Source of the DNA: Neopestalotiopsis rosae
Taxonomy: Eukaryota; Ascomycota; Sordariomycetes; Amphisphaeriales; Sporocadaceae
Assembly (NCBI GenBank): GCA_023078685.1
Contig: JALGAS010000002.1
Span: forward strand, 7,192,001 to 7,256,000
Length of the DNA stretch: 64,000 nt
Direction: 5' to 3'
Part shown: piece by piece, positions 55,139-64,000 of the stretch
Layout of the letters: each line of letters begins with the position of its first letter
Numbering within the stretch: position 1 is the stretch's first letter
Notes under the pieces: model-generated
The model's database searches: none
What the model saw: only the letters and a program-made list of their open reading frames with translations
Told to the model about the DNA's origin: nothing
Position numbers and translations under genes: made by a program

Positions 55139-57033
55139 ACTAATCCGCTAGAGAACCATTTTACCGCAGCAAAGTTTCCATTGCTTCTATATAATTGTCA
55201 GCGCATTCCGAAATAAAACCTTCGATTAAGGAGAAGGAGCTTCGCTGCCGGTATGCGGCAATAGTGAGACACTGTTCCATATTCAGCAACTGCTATGACG
55301 ATTCGCCGGCTTTAGTTAATTGCATCAATCCATTCCCAATCGAGATTCAAGAGCAGAATAATTTTTATTAGGGTTGCCACCAACCCTGATGATAGAAATT
55401 CTGTCAGTCAAATCCTGACACGTATTGCAACTAAATCATTTGATTCCCGTTTAATTCATCAAGAATTTTAATGTCTATGGGCGAATGCATCTCTGATCTA
55501 TTGCAATTGTATGAGATAGAAAATCCACAGTAGACTCCTCGGACAGAAGCTTTCAATGTCCACATATTGAGCCGTGCTGACCACCTATATTCTGATAATA
55601 CAATTATTTCGAAGTTCGGAAGTCAATCCATGGGCGCAATAATGGGCTTGCTTTGTTGTTTTCAATAAAAAACTCCTGATCTATCTGTTTCACCGGGAAG
55701 ACGAGCAACGGCGATTCAGGTGTCGCTTCATCTTGGCAAGTATTCAACCAGTTGGCCAAAGCCGCATCATGAACCACTTAAAAATGAGATTCGCAATAGA
55801 GATATGCATAGGGGATCTGGGAAATTTCAATAACTCATGAAATGGCTAAATATACGTATGCCAGAGTAGCCGATGATGGTTCAGTACATGATAAACAGAC
55901 AGCTTTCTTATGCTGCTAGGACTCTAGATCATAACTCTTTTTCAATTACTCATTTTCCTAGATCAACCTCATTTAAGAGAGACTTGATGCCTGCTAGTAT
56001 TTATTATCCCGTGCCTTTATTGAGCCAATTCGACATATGTGAGCGGTATGCAATCTTCAAATTTGACGAGTTAAAATAGACCATCTCGCAATCGAATGCT
56101 TTGAAACGGACCAGGATGGAACAAGAGTATCAATGCTCGTCACAACAATCTTCACTCTTGACTGGACCTTCTATGTGTGGACAGAGACAGTGATTGCCAC
56201 AGCGTCAGTCGTATCTTGGTCCAGAGCACAGCACGCAGCAAATAAGCACTTATAAGATCATGATGAGAACCACTGACTTTCTGAACGGTAGAGACTGTGT
56301 CCGTGATGGAGCGTGAGAGCTTGCGATGTCAGGTTAGCAAAAATGTCTGTGTTTAGCTTATACGGTGAGCTGGGAAAGACTCACTGCATCCCACTCCTGC
56401 GCAGAAATCGATGCATTATAACGACGCAAAATCGAAAGGGAGAAATTAGAGAATCTTGTTTACAACATCATGTGATTATTACAAAAATGACTAGAACACA
56501 ACCACCGTGAATCTTGATCTGTGGGATGGTTGGCGTTATGCTTGGTTTCACGGGCGCAACGAAGCAATGGCTCCTGCTTGTAATAGCAGACACGCACTGG
56601 GACCGGAGGTGGTGTAGGAAATGAGTCCATAAATACATACCTACCTACGCACTTGCAATTGCCGACATTAGCAGTCCCGGACCCTGAGTTTGTTTCTTCT
56701 TAGCGTAAATAACGCATCCTTCAACGAATAGCGGCCGTCGATAAGTGACTTTAGCGTGTCAGTGTCGCGTAGGAAATCGTTGCTTTTTGGCCCACAGTGA
56801 CGTTAGTTCAGCGGGGGGATGCGCGCTCCAGGGTCCAAAATTCGGGGTAGGCGCGTCCCAGATCCCAAGCACTCAGAAAAGAAAAGACCTTATGCCGTGG
56901 TGTATTCTGGCCTGACGGCTTCTTTGTGGAATCTTGCTTAAATCAAGGAATTTCTTCCTCAAATTGACGATTTCCCTTCCCTACCTGCTCAGCTACTCGC
57001 CCTCAAGGTCCAGAAGACTGGCACTACTCCAAA
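55139..57033. other. AT-rich region, no gene seen
   Basis: About 1.9 kb, notably AT-rich from 55,150 to 56,500. No reading frame has recognisable features. The final 200 bp leads into the next gene and is more GC-rich. The AT-rich part may be old decayed DNA. Confidence 0.5.
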
Positions 57034-58338
57034 ATGCCACCAAAGCGCAAGTCCGATACCCAGGCTGGTCCGGCCACAGGCAAGAGCAACAAGCGTCAGG
57101 CTACCGAGTCTCAGTCCGAGCACGAGAACTCTGGAGACGAGAGCAGCAAGGTAAGGCTCCATCGTCCGCTTTCCGCAATTATGACAACCAACTAATGGAT
57201 ATCATTCAGAGTGATGACGAGGATCTGAGCAAACGCGACCCGTACGATTACTACTGCATCACTCGCCACTTCTTCGATTTCGAGGACGAGAATGAGGAAA
57301 AAGACGAGGACGAGCTGGGAGAAAAATATGAAGAGATGTTCAAGGAGGACAACGAAGCCTTGAAGCCTTGAAGCCGGCAACAGAATTTCCAGACCATAAA
57401 TGGGTGGCTTTATGGGAAACCTGGACTTTGATCTGTGATTATCGCCGCCTGGCTACGTACAGCTGTCCCGACATGTTTGGCATGCATATCTACAATGACT
57501 TCAATAGCTATGGTATCCAGGAGCTCATTGAGAAGTTGGTAAGAGAACGATGGCAGTCCACAAGACTATGTTAATCCTTGCTGCTGACATACTGCCCAGT
57601 TGTCATTCCTCAATGACGAGTTCAAGAAGAAGGAAAAGGACGAACAATCTTTGAAGAAAATGTGGGCAACATCCGCTAATTTGGTCCACTGGCTGCTTGT
57701 CGAGCAATTGGGTCCCTGGATGAGTAAGTACGCCTGCAATCTGCATATGAATAGCTCACTGAGCACCCAGTAGTGATGGACGACGGCGACCGCCACGAAA
57801 AGACTGTACAACTGATCTATCGATCTTTTTTGACCACCATTAGCGAGATTGACCGGGCCGGGCAGCTGGGGAACGACACGTTCGCCAAGGACCTCGGTTT
57901 AGTCCTTGTACCTCCGATGGTGCGCTGACCTCGAAGACTATGGCATTACTTGGTGCAAGGACATTGTTGCGTACGCCAAAAAGGCAAAACTCGACCTCGT
58001 CGTGACCGGCTGCTATGGCGTGAAGAGCAGATTGGAGGAAATCGAAGAGGAGCATGGCAACATCAAGGCCTTGGCTAACTCAAAGGCGGCTGACCGATGG
58101 GACTGGAAGAAGAACGTAAGAGCGTACAACCCATCATTAGACTGCGTGCCGCTAATGCAGATCACAGTTCACAGCCTTCGCCAAGAGCTATGGTAGTAAA
58201 GGCAAGATTGGTGGCGACGAGTACAACATCTTGAAGTTCTCACACAAGGAGCGCGCCAAGCATGCTTTTGACAAGAAGGACCCTCTGGCTCAGTTTTCAG
58301 AGGAGGAGCTCAAGTCGGGTAATGTTATGCTGGGTTGA
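57034..58338 (+). pseudogene. Conserved-type fungal gene broken by two frameshifts
   Basis: Five exons: 57034-57150, 57210-57538, 57600-57723, 57771-58115 and 58168-58338. Introns are normal. The start MPPKRKSDTQAGPATGKSN is basic and nuclear-like, followed by an acidic segment. The body contains HIYNDFNSYGIQELIEKL, WATSANLVHWLLVEQLGPW and MDDGDRHEKTVQLIY, then TWCKDIVAYAKKAKLDL and a basic end. I recognise the layout as a fungal family of unknown function rather than a named protein. The frame is broken in exon 2 by a tandem 8-bp duplication (GCCTTGAA twice, near 57357-57375), and again in exon 4 near 57910 by a one-base-type shift after LGLVL. Neither spot has intron signals. Everything else remains open, so the decay is recent, or these are assembly errors. 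Confidence 0.8.
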
Positions 58339-59609
58339 TCTATCAAGACGAGCACCTGTACATCATTGAGCGTTGTCATTGTAGAGATGCAGGCCCCTGT
58401 ATCGATGGTTGTTAGAACTGTCTTTCGCCAAGTGTGTAATTCCTAGCGGCCACCTTGCTTTTGGCGTGTATGTACTAGAGTTAATTAATGAGACATTTTC
58501 CTAACACTTGTAGAGAGATATTTCATTCGTCATGTGCAGCCTGCAAGAGCCAGCGCGCAAATGTTGGAGATGTTGGAATATCTCATGCCGAGCATCGAGT
58601 GCACGGAGCAATTCCTGGGCATCTCGTGAGAGGCGTCCACTAAACAAAAAGGAGTCTTATGTTTATTTAAATTTTTCGCAGCAATGAATTCTAGCATCCA
58701 TGAATTTCTTATAGTAACAATAGTATCGAGCTTTATGGCCACATATTGGAGCGACCTGGAGGATTCCCGGAATTGCTTGTACAATGGAAGGATACCCAGC
58801 ACTATTTAACTGACGTCGTTACGAAGGACGCGAATCAGATCTAATGTGTCTTCGCGAAGTAGCTATACCTATCAATATTTTGACCCTGACAGAAATGAAA
58901 GACGATTGATTCTGTTTGAGTACTTGACGCCTCTCGTTGCATACAATTGGCTCATTATGCTTCAAATCAAGCAATACTCAAGCAGAAATTGTTATGGCGG
59001 CATCATGATATATTTACACGTGTAACTCATTACAGACAGACCATATTCCACGCCAGACTTTTGAGGCTATTAGCTTTTATACCTGCTCGGTATACGTTCT
59101 CACTTGCCTATTCAACCGCCCTCTCTTTTTTTATTCCCTTGGCTGCAACTATTGTTGAATATGAAGTTCGTGAGGTGCCAGATGACTTCCTTATAATTCA
59201 AAGCTTCTCGCCAAACGCTGTGGCGAAAATAGACGGCTTCCGACCGTCTTGGACTTGAAAAATCAAATCTTTTGTCTTGAAGAGGGATAAAAGCCACCCC
59301 ACAGTACGATGATGCCAAGAAGGAGACGAAACCACCGAAAAGAACAATCCATAAGATCTCCCTTGATTAATCGTCCACTACTCTGTGCGATTCATGACAT
59401 TGGGGGAATCCGAAGCGGCGAACCGCCAGCTCTTCCCACTGTTCCCACTCCGCTAGTGTCAGTCCGGGACGCGATCGGTGACACGGATCAGAGCCGAACC
59501 CCCACCTAGCGGTATCGGTGTCCGCTGAATGCAAGACTGTTGGCAACTCTCTCATACATTGAGATTCATCATTCTTGCTATAGGGAACAACTTGCGTTGA
59601 ATACTCGAC
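58339..59609. other. Intergenic region, no gene seen
   Basis: About 1.3 kb in tandem orientation with only random frames (58530-58802 minus, 58947-59258 plus). The last 200 bp should contain the promoter of the PLP-enzyme gene. Confidence 0.5.
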
Positions 59610-60989
59610 ATGGATTTCTCACTCGAGCACCACAAGGACTACATTGGTAGGCCCATTGCAGAGCTACCTACTCCGTCCCTGATTGTCTCTCTGCCCATCG
59701 TCGAGCGAAATATTGCAGCGCTTCATAAAGATGTTGAGACTCTGGGAATTGATTTTCGACCGCATGTCAAGACCCTCAAAGTAGGTTGGCCTCTTCAAAG
59801 GAATAAAGCCAATACAGCACCTGAACCAAGGAGACTGGCGAAAGGCGGGGCCTGATGGCTGATGCACCAAATCACATTAGACCCTAGAGATCACCAGGAT
59901 GATGCTCGGTAATGGCAAGTATCGAAGTGTTGTCGCATCGACATTAGCAGAGATTCGAGGTCTCCTGCCGTTGGTCAAAGAAGGCCAATTGGACGAGGTT
60001 GGTGATTTTCCCCAATGAGGAATTTATTTACCATGAATGCTAACAACTTCCTCATTGTCTCTATGGAATCCCCGTATGCCCCGGCTACTTGCCCCAGCTC
60101 GAGGCTTTGAGGAAATCTTTGAGGATCCTCTTAATGGTCGACAATGAGCAACAATTAGACGCATTGGAAGCATACAATGTATCGGAACCCTGGGAGATCT
60201 TTATCAAGCTGGATGTTGGTTCGCACAGAGCTGGAGTTGCTACGGAGAGCCCAGCACTTCGCAGTCTTGTCGAGCGCGCGGAAAAGTCCAGTGCCGTGAA
60301 AATCTATGGTTTCTATTGTCATGCCGGCCACTCGTATGGTGGGCGTTCAAGGGAAGCTGCCGAAGAGACTTTGGCTGTCGAAATCACGAGCGTACTAAAC
60401 GCTGCTGCCCTGCTTCCCAAGGACAGGGACCTGATTGTATCGATTGGTGCAACGCCCACAGCACACGTTGTTAGCGCCTTCAAGCACAAGGTCCCGTCAA
60501 ATATCAAGCTGGAGCTGCATGCGGGTAAGAACACTAAGGTGAACCACTTCGCCACGAAGATTGGAGTGCTGATTCAACCTCATAGGCAATTTCCCCTGCA
60601 ACGACCTCCAGCAGGTCTCTACTACGCTTGTATCCGAGTCAGACCAAGCCATTCGTGTCGCTACTGAAGTATGTGGAGTGTATCCTGAGCGCAACGAGGC
60701 TCTCGTCAACGCAGGCGCTATCGCACTGTCGCGGGAGACAAGCGGCTACTCCGGGTACGGACGCGTGGTGGGTAAGCCGGCTTGGAGCCCGATTAGGTTA
60801 TCGCAGGAGCACGGCATCCTGGGCACGAGTGAAGAAGGCATCCAGGCAGTGGATAATTTCAAGGTTGGCGATAGGGTCTATCTGTACTGCAATCATTGCT
60901 GCATCACGGCAGCTGCCTTTTTTGTGTTCTATGTCGCGGATAAAAATGACATTGTCATTGATACTTGGCTGCCCTGGAAGGGATGGTAG
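59610..60989 (+). CDS. D-serine dehydratase-like PLP enzyme, one splice site missing
   Basis: Fold-type III PLP enzyme of the D-serine dehydratase/D-threonine aldolase-like family; members act on D-amino acids in the cytosol. Exon 1 (59610-59780) ends RPHVKTLK, containing the PLP lysine. Exon 2 (59881-59997) ends KEGQLDE before a GTTGGT donor. Exon 3 resumes at about 60062 with YGIPVCPGYLPQLEAL, but the sequence before it (TTCCTCATTGTCTC) has no AG acceptor, although a GCTAAC branch site is present. Exon 3 then runs to 60524 (FIKLDVGSHRAGV, FYCHAGHSYGG, ELHAG) and exon 4 covers 60586-60989 (NFPCNDLQQVST, NHCCITAAAFF with the metal-ligand His and Cys, ending DTWLPWKGW). Unless an unusual acceptor is used, the gene is probably inactive. 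Confidence 0.8.
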
Positions 60990-61201
60990 CTGGGAAATCA
61001 TTATATGTAGACACTTTCCAAAAATCATTTTAGAGTAGATGATAAATCGTATCAAACCATTTATGTTCATGGCTGGTGTCTTGACCCTGACTGTTACGGG
61101 TTTTTGTTTTGAATTCTCATGCATACCCGTCCTTGACCTGATGGGTACTGTATTGCAGGCATATGGCGATTCGCTCTCCAGAGGTATACTCCTGCTAAAA
61201 A

Positions 61202-63166
61202 TCAGAAGATTTTGAAAGTTTCCAAAACCGGTGCGGTGCGAAGAAACTCCCCGTGCATGATGCCATCTACATAAGCATCACCGAGATACGTATAATCGTT
61301 GTCTGGGTCACGCCTCCGAAGAATGACTGGCGTTTTATTGCCTCGAAGCAAAGTTACAACATCTCCGACCTTGACTGTATCGTGGCCAAGTCCGAGCATC
61401 ATGTTGTTGGTTTTGAAAAGGGTTCTCCACCGGTTGATCGTGCTCCAGCTGGGATTCCACTCCCTTTGGACGGCCTGAACCTGGTCCTTGGTATCTTCCA
61501 TGTCGGACATGGTTCTAGGATGGATCAAACCGGTACGTATAAAATGTAGCTGGTCTTTCGAAAGAGATTCGTGATCTACTGGCTCTCGACGAAATAATTG
61601 ACGGATCAGTTTTAGGACATCGTCGCTCATGACTTTTACACTTTGCGTGAATTCCCATTGTAGCTCCCCGTACTCTCTCAATATCGTGCGCCAAATGTAG
61701 TCTTCGGATGGGCCCGACTCCGTCCCTAGTCCAGTAAATTTGCGGACGCATTCCAGACAAGCTTCGGCATATACATCTCTGTCCCAACCACCAGGTTGAC
61801 TTGACTCCGGGAGTGACATGACATCAGTTATAACTCCAACGTAATGGCCGTCGAAATGGAGGAAGGGTGCATCAATGCTCGGACTGGGACAGCTCAACGT
61901 CGCGACTTGCATGTCAGTTGTAGCGTTGAAGATACGGCTGTAGTTTATTGGATATACCCCAAAGCCATTTCTGCCGACTGATCTCCAGTCGGGAACCCAG
62001 CTGGGCATGGTCAAGTCGTCCTCTCGTGGAGCACACCATTCGAGCCCAAACTCAGTTGAGGACTCTTGGAACATCGCTTTGGTGAGCATCGTGAAAACTT
62101 GCTCCATAGTAGAATTATAATCAACACTTATTAGCTTCCTGCTTTGATCTGACAAAACACCAACGAGAGCGAACGCCAGATCTCGAGGATCTGTTGCCGA
62201 ATAAACCGGCCGACTGGGTGCGCTGCCGGTCACCATGATGATGTCACTGATGTGAATCATTTGACTTGAACATCTTTGGCGGCGCACATCAAGTGGTTTG
62301 ATATTGTACGCGTTTCCAGGGATCATCCACTTAAATTCTTCCTCCCGGTCAATATCATGGAAGAGGCCATGATGTTTGCAATATAAGATGGCGCAACAGG
62401 TCCGGTCAAAATTATCGATTGAGATGCCATTTGCCCCGCACATTATGACAATGTTTCGAGCAAGAGCAACTTCTTGGACAACCCATATACGGTGCCAGTA
62501 ATCTCTTTGCAGGATGTCTTGAAGGCCGTTTGTGATATCGGGGGTTATCAAGTGCATGTCTGTGATGACATCGACCAGGAAGCAGGCAACCTCGAACGCC
62601 GCGGTAACCACGTCAGGTTTTGGTGTATGTGAACGAAGCGCGGTGTAATGATTTTGGACCGCATCAAACCGATCGTGTGGAGAGCCTCCCGATTTGATTG
62701 TTTGCGGTGATAAGCTGGGCGCCTTTGAGCCCACTCTGGTGATCCAATCCATTGCTTGTTGGATGCTTTGAGAGCCCGGTCCTAGCCACGCATACACAAG
62801 TTCTGCATTGCCGAAAATTTTGCCCATCATGCCGACTTGGTGTTGCTTCTCCTCTAAATCTGTTTGGCAAATGCAGATTTGATCCGCCCAAAGCCAAGAT
62901 TGGACGCCCTGGGCACGAAGCTCCTTCAAGCCGTCATGCAGATTACGGCTGATGCGGAGCGGCGCACCGTTCACCTGGATAGCCACAGCATCTCCAACAT
63001 CACCCCAAACGTACGAAATTGCCGCGAAAGGAATATTCTGATTCAATGCGACATGTTGTATCTCGATCTCCAAGCTCGCTGCCGGATCAGATACATGGTC
63101 ACCATGCTTCAAGCGTACAAGCCTGATTTCAGACGTCGCGGATTCGAGGGGGTTGTGTACAAACAT
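61202..63166 (-). CDS. HET-domain protein (heterokaryon incompatibility)
   Basis: Single-exon cytosolic protein of 654 residues. The N-terminal HET domain is complete: AAISYVWGD at residues 48-56, SWLWADQICICQTDLEEKQ near 90-108, then QVGMMGKIFGNAELVYAWLG, and RDYWHRIWVVQEVALA near 230. HET domains trigger a cell-death reaction when genetically different hyphae fuse, usually with a partner gene. The C-terminal two-thirds has ATDPRDLAFALVGVLSD, DLTMPSWVPDWRS and HGEFLRTAPVLE, typical of large HET proteins, with no WD, NACHT or ankyrin repeats visible. No partner such as a het-S-like or NLR gene is adjacent in the window. Neighbouring genes on the right arm are degraded while this frame is open over its whole length. 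Confidence 0.95.
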   Translation of the reverse strand: MFVHNPLESATSEIRLVRLKHGDHVSDPAASLEIEIQHVALNQNIPFAAISYVWGDVGDAVAIQVNGAPLRISRNLHDGLKELRAQGVQSWLWADQICICQTDLEEKQHQVGMMGKIFGNAELVYAWLGPGSQSIQQAMDWITRVGSKAPSLSPQTIKSGGSPHDRFDAVQNHYTALRSHTPKPDVVTAAFEVACFLVDVITDMHLITPDITNGLQDILQRDYWHRIWVVQEVALARNIVIMCGANGISIDNFDRTCCAILYCKHHGLFHDIDREEEFKWMIPGNAYNIKPLDVRRQRCSSQMIHISDIIMVTGSAPSRPVYSATDPRDLAFALVGVLSDQSRKLISVDYNSTMEQVFTMLTKAMFQESSTEFGLEWCAPREDDLTMPSWVPDWRSVGRNGFGVYPINYSRIFNATTDMQVATLSCPSPSIDAPFLHFDGHYVGVITDVMSLPESSQPGGWDRDVYAEACLECVRKFTGLGTESGPSEDYIWRTILREYGELQWEFTQSVKVMSDDVLKLIRQLFRREPVDHESLSKDQLHFIRTGLIHPRTMSDMEDTKDQVQAVQREWNPSWSTINRWRTLFKTNNMMLGLGHDTVKVGDVVTLLRGNKTPVILRRRDPDNDYTYLGDAYVDGIMHGEFLRTAPVLETFKIF

Positions 63167-63726
63167 CTTTGCAAGGACGAATTAGTTATAGATCATATTG
63201 TTGGTGAATTGCCGAGTGCAAAAGGGCCAAATGAGTACTAGATTATTGAAGAACAAAGCTGTATTGAGTCCTAAGAATAAAGTCCATAGAGCGCAGTTTT
63301 ATGTTGACGTGATTAGCTCTCGCAGTTCGAGGTGCAAAGGAAGAGAAGGGTTGTGAGGACGGACGCCTGCGTGTCTTGCGTGTTGGGAGGTGCAAACCAA
63401 GAAGGTTGGGACTGTTACCAGTCCACCGTTACTTTCAGGCATGATCAAGCCCTGAAGCTTGCTATGACCACGCTATACATGGCAACAAGACGCTACTTAT
63501 CTGCTAACAGAGCAGTTCCAGGCACCCTTGCTTAGCGCTTGTGTCAATTCAGAGGACACTAGGTTAGGTAATGATAGGTAGGTATCTATCTACATTGCAT
63601 GAACTTGTATTTCTGTCATACCGACTTCAAGTCACATAAATGGTCAGATTCCATGCTCAAAATGATCCGACAGGCGAAAGGCAGGATCTGGTCGCTCCCT
63701 TTAGCGTCAACCGTCCGCGTAGAAGA
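63167..63726. other. Intergenic region, no gene seen
   Basis: A 560-bp spacer between two minus-strand genes. It should contain the HET promoter and the 3' end of the acyltransferase gene. No other feature was seen. Confidence 0.5.
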
Positions 63727-64000
63727 TTACATCAATTCACAGCTCCATCCTTTTGACGATTCTTTGTGTTTCAGCGGAACATCTTCTCGGATCTTTGCAA
63801 ACTTGTTCCACAAGGGATCCTGCAGCAGCTTGTCAAGACAGTTCTGTTCGACCCCAACCAAGACTTCTAGGCCACCATCCGGAAGCACTGGAAATATGAC
63901 CTGTAAGCCATTAATGACGCCAATGCTGGGCGAGCGCACAGCCTGAATCTTGCCAAGCTTGCCCCAGTCAAGGTCGTACAAGGCAAATCCGACCCACGAT
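63727..64000 (-). CDS. BAHD/Tri101-like acyltransferase, C-terminal end
   Basis: The C-terminal 91 residues of a gene that continues past the right edge. It reads SWVGFALYDLDWGKLGKIQ, in which YDLDWGK corresponds to the DFGWG-type structural motif of the BAHD/transferase family. Then come PSIGVINGLQVIFPVLPDGG and LEVLVGVEQNCLDKLLQD, as in fungal trichothecene 3-O-acetyltransferase-like proteins. Such enzymes move an acetyl or acyl group from CoA to an alcohol or amine. The HxxxD active-site histidine would be in the missing part. The stop is TAA at 63729-63727. The substrate is unknown; the Tri101-like label refers only to family resemblance. Confidence 0.83.
   Translation of the reverse strand, partial: SWVGFALYDLDWGKLGKIQAVRSPSIGVINGLQVIFPVLPDGGLEVLVGVEQNCLDKLLQDPLWNKFAKIREDVPLKHKESSKGWSCELM

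Noticed and set aside
1..64000. tRNA genes, rRNA, transposon open reading frames, CRISPR arrays
   Set aside because: I looked for T-loop patterns, reverse transcriptase or transposase motifs, long terminal repeats and spaced repeats by eye and saw none. A tRNAscan or repeat search could still find small or decayed ones.

Overview
The window is nuclear DNA of a filamentous ascomycete (Pezizomycotina). The evidence is short introns of about 54-104 bp with GT...AG ends and CTAAC-like branch sites, two Zn(II)2Cys6 regulators, a bZIP regulator with the fungal QAAFRKRQ basic region, a HET-domain gene, a Ser/Thr-rich surface protein with a PAN-like end, and long intergenic spaces. A Sordariomycete is likely and Hypocreales possible, but nothing here fixes the genus. 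There are no prokaryotic operons, rRNA genes, CRISPR arrays or recognisable tRNAs.

Left part (1-15 kb): a Zn2Cys6 regulator cut by the window edge (minus), a DHA2-type efflux MFS transporter (plus), a membrane-anchored MOSC-domain protein (minus), a thermolysin-like M4 metalloprotease of bacterial type (plus), and two surface-type proteins (minus). One of these has a single TM segment and an in-frame TGA that a very small intron could remove. The other is Thr-rich with a PAN-like C terminus. A diverged direct repeat of about 190-230 bp lies at 6.5 kb and again at 10.6 kb.

Middle part (17-34 kb): core housekeeping genes with clear orthologues, SEC16 (COPII scaffold) and PRI2 (primase large subunit), then a TENA/THI-4 family protein. 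Next come a second Zn2Cys6 regulator and a mitochondrial-type phytanoyl-CoA dioxygenase-family oxygenase, both minus. Two matching CCGANCTCGG dyads lie upstream of the oxygenase. A short nuclear-looking protein with CDK-type sites follows.

Gene-poor part (34.3-48 kb): nearly 14 kb in which the only convincing gene is a small zinc-ribbon protein. I found no reliable coding sequence in the rest.

Right part (48-64 kb): a compact bZIP-SDR-MFS module, with bZIP and SDR divergent over a promoter carrying repeated TCACGTA sites and the MFS sugar-type transporter behind the SDR. This looks like a small self-regulated catabolic or export unit. Then come a conserved-type hypothetical gene, a decayed LysM gene, a conserved fungal gene broken by an 8-bp tandem duplication and a second frameshift, a D-serine dehydratase-like PLP enzyme with one apparently missing 3' splice site, an intact HET gene, and the C-terminal end of a BAHD/Tri101-like acyltransferase. 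This arm carries at least three damaged genes around an intact allorecognition gene.

The most notable observations are the micro-exon layout of the zinc-cluster domains (14 nt in the first regulator; a 4-nt exon is needed to complete the second), the doubled protealysin-type propeptide motif in the M4 protease, the bZIP-SDR-MFS module, and the gene decay next to HET. I did not find a convincing wholly new biological system.
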